Below, in pieces: positions 17,845 through 26,730 of a stretch of 64,000 nt of DNA. Position 1 is the stretch's first letter. The number at the start of each line of letters is the position of its first letter. The notes under the pieces were generated by a model that saw nothing but the letters and a program-made list of their open reading frames with translations, had not been told where the DNA came from and ran no database searches. The stretch comes from Tepidamorphaceae bacterium. GTDB lineage: Bacteria; Pseudomonadota; Alphaproteobacteria; Rhizobiales; Tepidamorphaceae. The stretch is taken from assembly GCA_028279445.1 (NCBI GenBank), contig JANQNT010000023.1:248001-312000 (forward strand), in the 5' to 3' direction. Position numbers and translations under genes: made by a program.

Positions 17845-18287
17845 TTCAGCGCCGTGCCAAAGGTGAAACTCACCTGTGCACGTCATTGTAAAGGCGACTG
17901 GGAAACCGGACACCACAAGGAGAATATCCGAGGCTTTTCATCGCCTTGTCTCGAGAAAATGACTCCTTCGCGCCAGCAAGACTTGTCCCTAAGTCCGATT
18001 TCATCCGGCCTAGACAGTACAACCTGAGCTTTCCTTGGTTCTCTTCGTGCACATATCGTGCACGTGCGACCCTTCAAGCATCTGATTTCTATGAATTTTC
18101 GCCCCAGTCCATCATCGGCGCGACGCAGAACAAAGCCGCCCGACCAGCGCTATTCCGCGTCTCGGTTTGCATAGGTCTAGATATAGCGGAGCGAGTCCAG
18201 GACCGCTATGGGGTGTGTTCCAGCGTGGTCCAAGTGGACCAATAGAAACACCCGTCCACCGGCTCCGTATCGCTACCTTGAATGCTT
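17845..18287. other. Intergenic region with weak hairpin and repeat R1
   Basis: No convincing gene lies in this 443-base stretch. AGGTGA/TCACCT around a three-base loop (17861-17875) is a weak stem just after the SorC gene, without a T-run. The diverged repeat R1 (18031-18121) is the only other recognisable element. The IS5-type element begins immediately after. Confidence 0.6.
18031..18121 (+). repeat. Direct repeat R1, left border of the catabolic block
   Basis: Bases 18070-18121 match 42600-42651 at 48 of 52 positions in the same orientation (core: CCTTCAAGCATCTGATTTCT). The similarity extends leftward to about 18031 with an 11-base insertion relative to the other copy. Three of the four core differences fall at third positions of one shared reading frame (LQASDFY...SIIGA), so the repeat may be a relic of a coding sequence. 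It lies outside the IS element at 18288 and could be an attachment site or a duplicated gene fragment. Confidence 0.75.
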
Positions 18288-19165
18288 GGGCGGTGTGGAC
18301 GAATTGACTCCGGTATAGGTTTGAGGATTCCGCGAACGGATTCGATGTGATTCATGGATTGCCGACTGGTTCTGGAGGCCGGCGATATCCACGAAGATGA
18401 CGGATGCGGATAGCGCGAACGCCCTGGATGCCTTCCGCACCTCGCTGCCGCGGCGCGGGGTGAAGGGTCGGGACGACCGGCTGCTTCTTGAGGCGCTGCA
18501 CTGTTTCTTGGTCCACAACATCACCTGGCGGGCGCTGCCGGAGCGCTTTGGCAAATGGAACAGCGTATGGAAACGGTTTGACCGGCTGAGCCAGGCGGGC
18601 GCGTTCCAGACCTTCTTCGATCACCTCGCCGCGCTGTCATCGTCGGCCCATTTGATGCAGATGTTCGATTCCACCATCGTGCGCGCCATGTCTCGGCGGC
18701 AGGCGCAGAAAGGGGCAGCAGGGCTAAGCGCTCGGCCGCTCGCGCGGCGGCTTTTCGACCAAAATCCACCTGAAGACCGACCTTGGCGGGCATCCGATCG
18801 CCTTCGACATGACCGGCGGCGAGAAAGCCAACGCGCCACATCTACCGATCCTGCTCGGGCTTGGTCCCGACATCGATCCGCGCGCGGCAATCGGCGACAA
18901 GGGTTACACCAGCAAGTCCCGACCGGCAGGCGGCCTGCAAACGCGGCATCGTCCCGTCATCCCGCACGAGGCCAATGAGAAGCAGAAGCCGACCTTCTTC
19001 CCCAAGGCCCTCTCAAGGGCCGCGACCGCGTCGAGAAAGCCGTCGGAAAACTCAAACGCTTCAAGCCGATCGCGCTACGCTGCGAGAAGACGAGGCGCAA
19101 CTTCACCTCCTTCGTCACCCTCGCCGCAGGCTTTGGCTTGGTCAAATCCGTCCACACGGCCTAGG
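18288..19165 (+). mobile_element. IS5-family insertion sequence (decayed)
   Basis: The element of about 880 bases is bounded by imperfect inverted ends. The left end reads GGGCGGTGTGGACGAATT. The right end, read inward from the other strand, is AGGCCGTGTGGACGGATT and overlaps the transposase stop codon, which is common in this family. Size and ends fit the IS427 group. The transposase inside is frameshifted, so the copy is probably immobile. Exact end bases and target duplication could not be fixed. Confidence 0.75.
18397..19164 (+). pseudogene. IS5-family transposase, frameshifted
   Basis: The reading frame begins with an IS5-type N-terminus (HNITWRALPERFGKWNSVWK) and the first catalytic aspartate region MFDSTIV. 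It shifts frame near 18715 (before the segment normally reading GGFSTKIHL) and again near 18920 and 19015. Recognisable family blocks in the later frames include IAFDMTGGEKAN, AAIGDKGYTSK and, at the end, a short segment ending SVHTA. At least three frame changes are needed to restore the protein, so no full transposase is made. Confidence 0.85.
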
Positions 19166-19282
19166 GGCAACACAGGATCGCAACGACCGTGACGGCGGGG
19201 TTGTATCAGGCCTGTCCTTCTTTGTATGACCTTTTGATATGATCCCTTGACAATTATTTGTTTTTCGCGGCCTAGGCTGTGC

Positions 19283-19996
19283 ATGCTTGATCCGATCAAC
19301 TATACCGCAACGTACGAACGTGTCGTCGAGCAGATCCGTCGGGTGATCTACCTCGGCCGCTACCTTCCTGGCGACAAGCTACCCCCGGAACGCGAACTGG
19401 CCCAGCAACTGGGCGTCTCGCGCACCACGGTGCGCGAGGCGATACGCATGCTCGAAGGCGAAAACCTGATCCGGGTCAAACGCGGCGCAACGGGCGGCAT
19501 CATCGTCACCGCGCAGGATGCGGCCAGCGGCGCCGACCGTCTGAGCCTGACCGCAGAGCAGAAACAGGCGCTACGCGACATATTCGAATATCGTTTCGCG
19601 ATCGAATGCCATGCGGTGCGCCTTGCCGCCGAACGACTTACCGACGAGGACATCGCAAAGCTTACCACCGCGGCGGACGAGATGGACGCGCTGGTGGGCG
19701 GCGGGCGTACCGACCAGATCAGCGTCGCCGAGTACAATTCAAGCGACACGCGATTTCACATCGGCATCGCCGAGGCCTCACGAAACCCCTACTTCATTCG
19801 CGCGGTCGAGGAGATACGCGCAGCAATGTTCCTGCCGGTGGGCTCGATATTCGAACAACTGAGCGAACGTGCGAACGAGCATCACCGTCCGATCCTCGCC
19901 GCGATCATCAACCGCGACTCCGACCGCGCCGAGGCGATGATGCGCGAACACATCCTCGACGCACTGAGGGGACTGCAACGCTTCCTCGAAGGCTGA
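19283..19996 (+). CDS. GntR-family regulator, FadR/FCD type
   Basis: The 237-residue protein has a winged helix (SRTTVREAIRMLEGENLI) followed by an FCD domain whose helices carry the usual His/Asp metal-ligand pattern (RFHIGIAEASRNPYF). The ATG at 19283 was chosen over an upstream one at 19247. A TTGACA hexamer lies at 19247-19252. It is the first gene inside the IS-bordered block and the only GntR regulator there. The shared motif at 20029 and 35764, upstream of the two gene runs of the block, is a good candidate for its binding site. Confidence 0.88.
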   Translation: MLDPINYTATYERVVEQIRRVIYLGRYLPGDKLPPERELAQQLGVSRTTVREAIRMLEGENLIRVKRGATGGIIVTAQDAASGADRLSLTAEQKQALRDIFEYRFAIECHAVRLAAERLTDEDIAKLTTAADEMDALVGGGRTDQISVAEYNSSDTRFHIGIAEASRNPYFIRAVEEIRAAMFLPVGSIFEQLSERANEHHRPILAAIINRDSDRAEAMMREHILDALRGLQRFLEG

Positions 19997-20026
19997 GGCG
20001 CGCGCCGGGCAGCAAAGGGCTGGAAT

Positions 20027-20049
20027 TCAGACCAATATATCCTTTAGCA
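20027..20049. promoter_or_regulatory. Shared island promoter motif, copy 1
   Basis: AGACCAATA followed after three bases by CCTTTAGCA (20029-20049) recurs at 35764-35783 with a two-base spacer. Here it lies 38 bases before the Cys-cluster protein gene. The first half also resembles AGACCTATATA at 21982, upstream of the Liv importer. A common regulator, probably the adjacent GntR protein, is the simplest explanation. Confidence 0.5.
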
Positions 20050-20086
20050 TCCGTGTTGGGGCGGCTGGCCCCGACAACCAAATGGG

Positions 20087-21157
20087 ATGCGCGCGACGAT
20101 GACGAGCGAAGGACCGCTGAAGTATCATGAGGAGCTGGGCCAGATGGTCCGCCGCGGCTCCTGGATCGACCACTGCCGGTCGACCTACGACCTCATCGTC
20201 GAGGCCCTTTCTGCGGGCGATGGCGCCGACGCCAGCGAGCTTGCCCGCTACACGTTGCAGGAGGCGCAGGAGCCGGTCGAGCTATACTTGGCCTGGCTAC
20301 CCCAAATCCGCGACTTTCTGGCCGAACGCGGTGTTGAACCGGCGAAGATCAAGGCCGAGACCGCCCGGGTCCGCGCCACGGTGGCAAAGGGAGGCGATGG
20401 CAACTACGATCCCGAGGCAGGCTGGCTGCGCGTCCGCGAACTGGCAAACACGGCAGCCGATCTGGCCGCCGAGGGTCGGCACGACGAGGCGGCAGAGGCG
20501 CTGGAGGCCTCGCGGCGCGTCTGGCTCGACACCCATGACCGGCTGTGCGACGAGGTCCAGGGGATGATCGCCGTCACCGCCGCGCTTGTCGGCGAGGATA
20601 GCATCGGCCCGCTGTGGGAACGTCTCATGGCGCCGATGTTCGACAGCTATGACCGCTACGACATCGACCTCACCCCCTGGGAGATGTCGGCCGAAATGCT
20701 ACTGCAGGTAACGGTCGAGGCATTGCGCGGCCACCTGACCGGCCCCAGTCGCCGCGGCACCCTGGAATTGGTCGAGGAGCCAGATCGGATCGGCTTCCGC
20801 TTTCGGCCCTGCGGCTCTGGCGGGCGCAACTTCACCGGAGAAACCCACGGCAGCTACCCGCTGACCACGGCGGCACACGACTGGGCCTGGAACACTGAAG
20901 GCGTGTGCCTCTACTGTGCCCATTGCTGCGTGCTGAGCGAGGCCAATCCGATCCGCCGCTTCGGCTATCCCGCGCGCGAAGTTGAGCCTCCCTATCGCAA
21001 TGCCAATGGCGCGCGCAACCATTGCACATGGTGGATCTACCGAGATCCCACGCGGGTGCCCGACCATGTCTATCGCCGAACCGGCAACAGGAAGCCCCCC
21101 GCATTAGGCGGAGCCGCCACGCTGGCGGCAGCCGCAGGAGGCGACGATGAAGCATGA
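20087..21157 (+). CDS. Unrecognised protein with C-terminal Cys cluster
   Basis: I do not recognise this 356-residue protein. Residues 1-190 are rich in charged helices. The middle contains aromatic motifs (DRYDIDLTPWEMSAEML), and the C-terminal third holds Cys274-x2-Cys277-x2-Cys280-Cys281 (CLYCAHCC) followed by Asn-His312-Cys313-Thr-Trp-Trp. That spacing suggests a zinc or iron-sulfur site. There is no signal peptide or membrane segment. Its stop overlaps the next SDR gene start by 11 bases, so it belongs to the same transcript and probably the same pathway. It could be a redox/metal protein or a structural zinc domain on an enzyme. Confidence 0.7.
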   Translation: MRATMTSEGPLKYHEELGQMVRRGSWIDHCRSTYDLIVEALSAGDGADASELARYTLQEAQEPVELYLAWLPQIRDFLAERGVEPAKIKAETARVRATVAKGGDGNYDPEAGWLRVRELANTAADLAAEGRHDEAAEALEASRRVWLDTHDRLCDEVQGMIAVTAALVGEDSIGPLWERLMAPMFDSYDRYDIDLTPWEMSAEMLLQVTVEALRGHLTGPSRRGTLELVEEPDRIGFRFRPCGSGGRNFTGETHGSYPLTTAAHDWAWNTEGVCLYCAHCCVLSEANPIRRFGYPAREVEPPYRNANGARNHCTWWIYRDPTRVPDHVYRRTGNRKPPALGGAATLAAAAGGDDEA

Positions 21158-21914
21158 TCTCGGGGGCCGCACGGCACTCGTCACAGGCGCGGGCGGCGGC
21201 ATCGGGCTGGCCATTGCGCGGGCGCTTGTGACCTCGGGCGCGCGGGTGGTCGCCACCGACCTCAAACCACGACCAAAAGCGCTGGAAGATGGCGCCGTCC
21301 CTGTGAGCTACGTCGAGGCTGACGTTCGCGAGGAGGCTGCGCTCGTCGGGGTCTTTGCCCAAGTCGGCGAGGCCGGGCTCGACTTCCTCATCAATGCCGC
21401 GGGCATTGCGCTGATGGACCGCGACGGTTCGGTGGTCGACATCGACCTCGATGTGTGGCGCCGCACAATGGACGTCAACCTGATGGGAGCAGTGCTGACC
21501 GCGCGGCTCGGCGTGCCGCTAATGCTGCGCCGGCCATCGTCAAGCATCGTTCACGTTGCCAGCGTCGTCGGCCTGCGTAGCATGGACAACGCGCTCGACG
21601 ATAACGTGCTCGATGCCTATCAGGTATCGAAGGCGGGGCTGGTGTCGCTGTCTCGTGGCCTCGCGCTTGCCTATGGCCGCCGCGGACTGCGGTCGAACAC
21701 CGTCTGTCCCGGCGCCATCGACACGCCGATGACGGCGCACATCTACCGCGACGATGCCCGCATCGAGGCGATGGCTGCGCGGACGCCGCTGGCCCGCGTC
21801 GGCCGGCCTGAGGACATCGCCGCCGCGGTGTTGTTCCTGTTGTCGGATGCGGCTTCTTTCATCACAGGCACCGACCTCGTGATCGATGGCGGGCTTATGG
21901 CAAAGCTTGCATGA
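21147..21914 (+). CDS. Short-chain dehydrogenase/reductase
   Basis: This 255-residue classical SDR has TGAGGGIG at the N-terminal Rossmann turn, a conserved Asp in the ATDLK segment, a Ser-rich region before the active site, YQVSK as catalytic Tyr-Lys and a C-terminal TGTDLVIDGG. The Asp-containing second strand favours NAD(H). It is translationally coupled to the upstream Cys-cluster protein. Three SDRs in this block fit stepwise alcohol/ketone oxidation of a carbon skeleton, but the substrate is unknown. Confidence 0.88.
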   Translation: MKHDLGGRTALVTGAGGGIGLAIARALVTSGARVVATDLKPRPKALEDGAVPVSYVEADVREEAALVGVFAQVGEAGLDFLINAAGIALMDRDGSVVDIDLDVWRRTMDVNLMGAVLTARLGVPLMLRRPSSSIVHVASVVGLRSMDNALDDNVLDAYQVSKAGLVSLSRGLALAYGRRGLRSNTVCPGAIDTPMTAHIYRDDARIEAMAARTPLARVGRPEDIAAAVLFLLSDAASFITGTDLVIDGGLMAKLA

Positions 21915-21981
21915 CGCGGCCTGTCGCGCTCCTGGCGATGCGGTGGCGGTTGACGCCTCATCCGCAAATGGCCTATTCATC

Positions 21982-22000
21982 AGACCTATATACAATTGAG
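21982..22000. promoter_or_regulatory. Candidate operator before the Liv-type importer
   Basis: AGACCTATATACAATTGAG lies 41 bases before the ATP-binding gene. Its last 12 bases, TATACAATTGAG, are identical to part of the palindromic GntR site at 44133-44148, and its first part resembles the island motif at 20029. It may be read by either GntR regulator. No strong promoter hexamers could be assigned. Confidence 0.4.
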
Positions 22001-22040
22001 CTCTCGCCAGTGTTTGGCGGCAGGAAACGGGTCCACGGCA

Positions 22041-22811
22041 ATGGATCAATCCGCAGAGATGATTGAATCCGCCGTGGACGGCGCCGGCGGGCTCAGGACC
22101 CACGGCGTTGGCAAGCATTTCGGCGGTGTCTATGCGGTCAGGGACGTGTCGATCAGTGTCGGCGACGGAGAGATCGTAGGCCTGATCGGGCCGAACGGCG
22201 CCGGCAAGACGTCGCTGATGAACGTGATTTCGGGCGTGCTGACCGTCGACGAGGGCGACATCGAGATCGATGGCGTCTCGATCACCAGCCTCGCGACCGC
22301 CGATTGCGCGCGCATGGGTGTGGCGCGGACCTTCCAGAACATCCGGATCTTCTCTCAGCTCGACGTGCGCCAGAACGTCCAGGTTGCGCTGACCACGGCA
22401 CTGCGTCACCGCGCCAGTTATGCCCGTGGGCTGGGCGTCGACGACTTCCTCGATATCCTTGGGATCGCCGACGTTGCACCGCGCAAGGCAGGTACCTTGC
22501 CATATGGCACGCAACGCCGCCTTGAGATCGCACGCGCGCTTGCGCTCTACCCGCGCGTGCTGCTGCTGGACGAGCCCGCCGCCGGGATGAATGAGACTGA
22601 GACCGAGGCGCTGATGGAGACGATCCGCAGCCTGCACGACCGTTTCGACTTCGGGATCCTCGTGATCGACCACGACCTGCGCTTCATCATGAACCTTTGC
22701 CAGAGAATCTATGTGATGGACATGGGCGCGATCATCGCCCACGGCATCCCGGCAGAGATTCGCGCCAATCCGAAGGTCCAGGAAGTCTACCTCGGTGGGC
22801 GGCATGACTGA
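22041..22811 (+). CDS. Branched-chain-type ABC importer ATPase (LivG-like)
   Basis: The protein of about 256 residues has Walker A GPNGAGKTS, Q-loop ARTFQNIRIF, a LivG-type signature LPYGTQRRLEIARAL and Walker B VLLLDEPAAGMN. The start at ATG 22041 was chosen; a TTG at 21996 would add 15 unlikely residues. It opens a five-gene set in the order LivG-K-F-H-M. Importers of this class move branched-chain amino acids but also many amides, ureas and aromatic acids. Confidence 0.9.
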   Translation: MDQSAEMIESAVDGAGGLRTHGVGKHFGGVYAVRDVSISVGDGEIVGLIGPNGAGKTSLMNVISGVLTVDEGDIEIDGVSITSLATADCARMGVARTFQNIRIFSQLDVRQNVQVALTTALRHRASYARGLGVDDFLDILGIADVAPRKAGTLPYGTQRRLEIARALALYPRVLLLDEPAAGMNETETEALMETIRSLHDRFDFGILVIDHDLRFIMNLCQRIYVMDMGAIIAHGIPAEIRANPKVQEVYLGGRHD

Positions 22812-22827
22812 CCGCCGCCAGGCGGTC
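22810..22827 (+). other. Hairpin before the Liv-type binding-protein gene
   Basis: GACCGCC pairs with GGCGGTC around a GCCA loop directly after the LivG-like stop codon, without a T-run. Its position before the binding-protein gene suggests an mRNA processing or stability element rather than a terminator, because the operon continues. Confidence 0.5.
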
Positions 22828-22870
22828 CAATAAGAAAAGGCATAGCCACTACAACCAACAGGAGCGAAGT

Positions 22871-24043
22871 ATGAAGAAAACAGACAAAACCAGAGAGGGT
22901 TTCGCGGGTCTTGCCACAGTTTTCGTTGCAGTTGTCGCGGCGCTGTCCGCACCCGCAGTTGCGCAGGAAAACATCGTGATCGGCTACGGCGCGGCCGTGA
23001 CCGGGCCGCTAGCGCCCTATGACAGCCCTGACGGTGTGCGCTGCCAGGTGGAAAGGGTGAATGAGGCCGGTGGCATCCTCGGGCGGCAGATCGAGCTTGT
23101 GATCCGGGACATGCGCTCGGACAGTGCGTTGTCGGGCACCGTTGCGCTGGAGCTTCTTGACCTGGGCGCGGTGGCGCTGCTTGGCCCGCCGACCGACGAC
23201 ACGATCATCCCGATGGCCATGCAGGCCGCGCCGCGCGGCGTCGCCACGCTGTCTGTGGGCGGCACCCAACCGGCCTTCCCCGTGGCCGCTCCCGACAACG
23301 GCTATCTTATCCCCTACGGCGACAATGCCTCGGCGGCTGCGGCGGCCGAGTTCGCCTACGAGAACGGCGCCCGCACCGCGGTGCTTCTGGTTTCGCACGA
23401 CGTTGGCAGCTACTCGCTGATGACGCCAGAGTACTTCGCACAGGCCTTCGAGCGGTTAGGCGGCGAAGTCCTCGGCCGAGTCAACTACAATTCGGGCCTC
23501 TCCGACTACACCCCGCAGATCACCGAGATTCGCAACATGGACACGATGCCGGACATCATCTTCGGCGGCATGATCGTGCCCGAGGCTGGCGTCTTCCCGC
23601 GCCAGCTAGCAGCGGCGGGCCTCAACATCCCCGTCTATGGCACCGATGGCCATGACGACCCCGGGGTGCTAGAAATTGCCGGCGACGCGGCGAAGCTCGT
23701 CAAGTTCACCACCCACGGATTCCCCTCCGAGGGTTCGGCTCTCGCCGAGTTCTACAGCGACTGCGAAGCCCGCGGTTACACGGTGCAGAACATTTTCTTC
23801 GGCCTCGGCGGGGAATCGATCCTGGTCCTCAAGGCCGCGATCGAGGCGGCCGGTTCGACCAACCCCCCCGCGATCAACGCCGCCCTTAAGGAGATCGAGA
23901 ACCTGCCCGGTGTCACCACCGACTCGATCACCTACAAGGACATGGGGGGCATACCGCTAAAGCGGATGACGATGATTGAGGTCGTCGACGGCGCCTTCAG
24001 CCCTGCCAAACTGGTTCTGCCGGAGTTCGTTCCGGCTCCATGA
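22871..24043 (+). CDS. Branched-chain-type ABC substrate-binding protein (LivK-like)
   Basis: The 390-residue periplasmic protein has a basic N-terminus, a hydrophobic stretch and an export cleavage site after AVA at about residue 31. A type I periplasmic-binding fold follows (VIGYGAAVTGPLAPYDSPDGVR and VERVNEAGGILGRQIELV in two adjoining blocks). GGAG precedes the ATG. The stop overlaps the LivF-like start. The ligand of the cluster is unknown; the nearby glutamine-synthetase-like ligases point to an amine or amino compound. Confidence 0.9.
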   Translation: MKKTDKTREGFAGLATVFVAVVAALSAPAVAQENIVIGYGAAVTGPLAPYDSPDGVRCQVERVNEAGGILGRQIELVIRDMRSDSALSGTVALELLDLGAVALLGPPTDDTIIPMAMQAAPRGVATLSVGGTQPAFPVAAPDNGYLIPYGDNASAAAAAEFAYENGARTAVLLVSHDVGSYSLMTPEYFAQAFERLGGEVLGRVNYNSGLSDYTPQITEIRNMDTMPDIIFGGMIVPEAGVFPRQLAAAGLNIPVYGTDGHDDPGVLEIAGDAAKLVKFTTHGFPSEGSALAEFYSDCEARGYTVQNIFFGLGGESILVLKAAIEAAGSTNPPAINAALKEIENLPGVTTDSITYKDMGGIPLKRMTMIEVVDGAFSPAKLVLPEFVPAP

Positions 24044-24762
24044 CGACAATCCTCGAAGTCCGGTCGGCCGTGGTGCGCTACGGTGCCATCACGGCTGTCC
24101 GCAATGTGGACCTCAGCGTGGACCGCGGCGAAATCGTCGCGGTCCTCGGGCCCAACGGTGCGGGCAAGACGACCCTTGTCTCCGCAATCGCCGGCATCCT
24201 GCCGCTGACCCAGGGCAGCATGCACTTCGACGGGCAGGACATCACCCGGCTCGGGATCGAGGAAATCGTCCGCCGCGGCATGAGCCTGACACCGGAGGGC
24301 CGCCGTGTCTTCGCCGATCTGACCGTGCGTGAGAACCTCGTTCTTGGTGGGTCCTCGCAGACGGACCGGGCTCTCTTCGAACAGGACATGCAACGGATGT
24401 TCGAGATGTTCCCGATCCTGCACGAACGGTCGAAATCGCCAGCCAAGACGCTCTCGGGCGGCGAACAGCAGATGTTGGCGATCGCGCGATCGCTGATGAG
24501 CCGGCCGCGGCTGCTGCTGCTCGACGAACCCTCGCTTGGCCTGGCCCCGCGCATCGTCGACCAGATCTTCAGACTGATCGACGAGTTGCGCCGCGACGGG
24601 TTGACCATCCTGGTGGTGGAACAGAACGCTGCCGAGGCGCTTGCCTTCGCCGACCGAGCCTACGTACTGAACGTGGGCGAGGTGGTCTATGCCGGAACCA
24701 GTGCAGAGGTCGCGGCCTCCGACGACCTCGCCGAGCATTACCTCGGCGGCCAATTGAGTTGA
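24040..24762 (+). CDS. Branched-chain-type ABC importer ATPase (LivF-like)
   Basis: The 240-residue ATPase has Walker A GPNGAGKTT, signature LSGGEQQMLAIARSL, Walker B LLLLDEPSLGLAP and the LivF motif MSLTPEGRRVFADLTV. It overlaps the upstream binding-protein gene by four bases. With the LivG-like protein it forms the ATPase heterodimer of the importer. Confidence 0.93.
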   Translation: MTTILEVRSAVVRYGAITAVRNVDLSVDRGEIVAVLGPNGAGKTTLVSAIAGILPLTQGSMHFDGQDITRLGIEEIVRRGMSLTPEGRRVFADLTVRENLVLGGSSQTDRALFEQDMQRMFEMFPILHERSKSPAKTLSGGEQQMLAIARSLMSRPRLLLLDEPSLGLAPRIVDQIFRLIDELRRDGLTILVVEQNAAEALAFADRAYVLNVGEVVYAGTSAEVAASDDLAEHYLGGQLS

Positions 24763-24784
24763 GGCAAGGAGCGCAGCCGCCACA

Positions 24785-25684
24785 ATGGATTATTTCCTTC
24801 AGCAGACCCTGAATGCACTGAGCATCGGCGGTGAATATGCGCTGCTGGCGCTCGGGCTCGCCATCGTGTTCAGCGTGATGGGGCTCGTGAACTTTGCCCA
24901 TGGCGAGTTGATCACGCTGGGCGGTTACGCGATGTACTTCACCCTGCTGTTTGCCGGTCCACCGGTCGCGCTGCTGATTCCGGTTTGCATCCTCGGCGCA
25001 ATGCTGGCAGCGGTGGCGTTCGACAAGGTCGCCTTCCGCCCGGTGCGCAATGCCCCGCCGACCACCGGGCTTTTGACCGCCTTTGGGGTGTCGATCATCA
25101 TCCAGAACATCCTGGTCATCTTCGTGGCGACCCGCGCCCGACCCGTTCCCACGCCCGATTGGATGCGCGGAAACTTCATGGTGGGAGAGCTGTCGATCCC
25201 GGTGCTTCAGGTGCTGGAGTTCGCGGTGACCTGCCTTGCGCTCGCCGGGCTTCTGCTGCTGCTGAACCGCACCGTTGTGGGATTGGCGATGCGTGCAGCG
25301 GCGAAGGACTTCGTGGCCGTCCGCATGGTCGGCATTAAGGCCAACCGCGTGATCATGACGGCCTTTGCTGTCTCGGGCGTGCTTGCCGGGATCGCCGCGG
25401 TCTTCATCATCAGCCGGCGCGGCGCTGTCGACCCGTTCATGGGCTTCATCCCGCTTCTGAAGGCCTTCGTCGCCTGCGTGCTGGGCGGCTTCGGCAGCCT
25501 TCTGGGCGCGTTGGTGGGCGGCATCGTGCTGGGTTGCGTAGAGGTCTTCCTTCAGGTGGTGCTGCCGCCCGACATCGCGGGCTACCGCGACGCCTTTGTC
25601 TTTCTGCTCGTAGGCCTCGTGCTGGTGCTCAAGCCCGAGGGACTTGTGGGCAAACGGGCTGAGCTGGGGGACAAGGAAGAATGA
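24785..25684 (+). CDS. Branched-chain-type ABC permease (LivH-like)
   Basis: The 299-residue inner-membrane protein has about eight predicted helices. It carries the LivH N-terminal block GEYALLALGLAIVFSVMGLV followed by NFAHGEL, and the conserved C-terminal run GGFGSLLGALVGGIVLG. It lies 22 bases after the LivF-like gene and overlaps the LivM-like gene by four bases. Confidence 0.92.
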   Translation: MDYFLQQTLNALSIGGEYALLALGLAIVFSVMGLVNFAHGELITLGGYAMYFTLLFAGPPVALLIPVCILGAMLAAVAFDKVAFRPVRNAPPTTGLLTAFGVSIIIQNILVIFVATRARPVPTPDWMRGNFMVGELSIPVLQVLEFAVTCLALAGLLLLLNRTVVGLAMRAAAKDFVAVRMVGIKANRVIMTAFAVSGVLAGIAAVFIISRRGAVDPFMGFIPLLKAFVACVLGGFGSLLGALVGGIVLGCVEVFLQVVLPPDIAGYRDAFVFLLVGLVLVLKPEGLVGKRAELGDKEE

Positions 25685-26730
25685 GCCTGATCACCCAGAC
25701 GGCGGCCCGCACGATCCTTCCCGCAATCGTGCTGGCGGGAGCCGCGGCGCTGGTGATGCTACTGGGCCAGCCGTTCCACGAACGCGTGGCCTATGTCTTC
25801 TTCACGAATCTCATCATTGTCCTCGGCCTGCAGGTCTTCATGGGCAATTCGAACGTCGCCAACCTGGGTCACATCGCCTTCGCGGGCATCGCAGGCTATG
25901 CTGTCGCGATCCTGTACACACCGGTAGCCCTGAAGGCTGCACTGATCCCAGGGGCACCCTTCGGGCTCGACAACGTCGCGCTGGGCCTCGTACCGGCGAT
26001 CCTCGTGGCGCTCGCGATCACGCTTTTGGTGGCGCTCTTGTCGGGGCTCGCGCTGTCGCGGCTCACGGGCGTGGCGGCGACCATCGGTACAATGGCGCTC
26101 CTGGTGATCGTCCATGTCGTGCTGGTGAACTGGGTCGAGCTCACCCGCGGCCCCCGCGCCTTTTACGGCGTCCCGGTGATCTTCACCTTGCCTTGGGCTG
26201 TGGGCGCGGCGGTGATCGCGGTCTACATCGCCAAGCTCTTCCGTGAATCACAGGATGGCATCCAGCTGCGCGCTACCGGCGACAACCTCCTGGCTGCCAA
26301 GGCAATGGGTGTCGACGTCGAGAGGGTACGGCTCAAGGCCTGGATACTCGGTGCGTTCCTGTGCGGAACAGGCGGCATTCTCTTCACCCTCTTCAATGGC
26401 ACCATCGCACCGAACAGCTTCTATTTCAGCCAGACCTTCCTAACGATCGCGATGCTGATCCTCGGTGGCATGCGTTCGGTTTCGGGCGCCATCACCGGCT
26501 CGATTGTCGTCGCTGTCGGCTTCGAGGTCTTCCGCAGCCTTGAGAACGGTCCGGTCATCTTGGGCATTGACCTACCGGAGGCGTTCGGGCTGACCGGCTT
26601 CTTCCTCGGCGCGGTAATCGTCCTGTCGCTGACATTCCGCCCTATGGGGCTGATGGGCAACGACGAGTGGGAAGATGTCTGGCCGGCGCTGCGGGCCCGG
26701 CTGGCGGGTCGGCGCGAGGGGCGGCCATGA
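25681..26730 (+). CDS. Branched-chain-type ABC permease (LivM-like)
   Basis: The 349-residue permease shows the LivM pattern FMGNSNVANLGHIAFAGIAG near the N-terminus and the cytoplasmic loop AKAMGVDVERVRLKAWILGA, with about ten predicted transmembrane helices. It completes the Liv-type importer. Its stop codon overlaps the start of the following SDR gene (ATGA), tying that enzyme to uptake. Confidence 0.91.
   Translation: MSLITQTAARTILPAIVLAGAAALVMLLGQPFHERVAYVFFTNLIIVLGLQVFMGNSNVANLGHIAFAGIAGYAVAILYTPVALKAALIPGAPFGLDNVALGLVPAILVALAITLLVALLSGLALSRLTGVAATIGTMALLVIVHVVLVNWVELTRGPRAFYGVPVIFTLPWAVGAAVIAVYIAKLFRESQDGIQLRATGDNLLAAKAMGVDVERVRLKAWILGAFLCGTGGILFTLFNGTIAPNSFYFSQTFLTIAMLILGGMRSVSGAITGSIVVAVGFEVFRSLENGPVILGIDLPEAFGLTGFFLGAVIVLSLTFRPMGLMGNDEWEDVWPALRARLAGRREGRP

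Noticed and set aside
21540-22952. 470-residue minus-strand open frame
   Set aside because: It spans the SDR and LivG-like genes in reverse and shows no domain.
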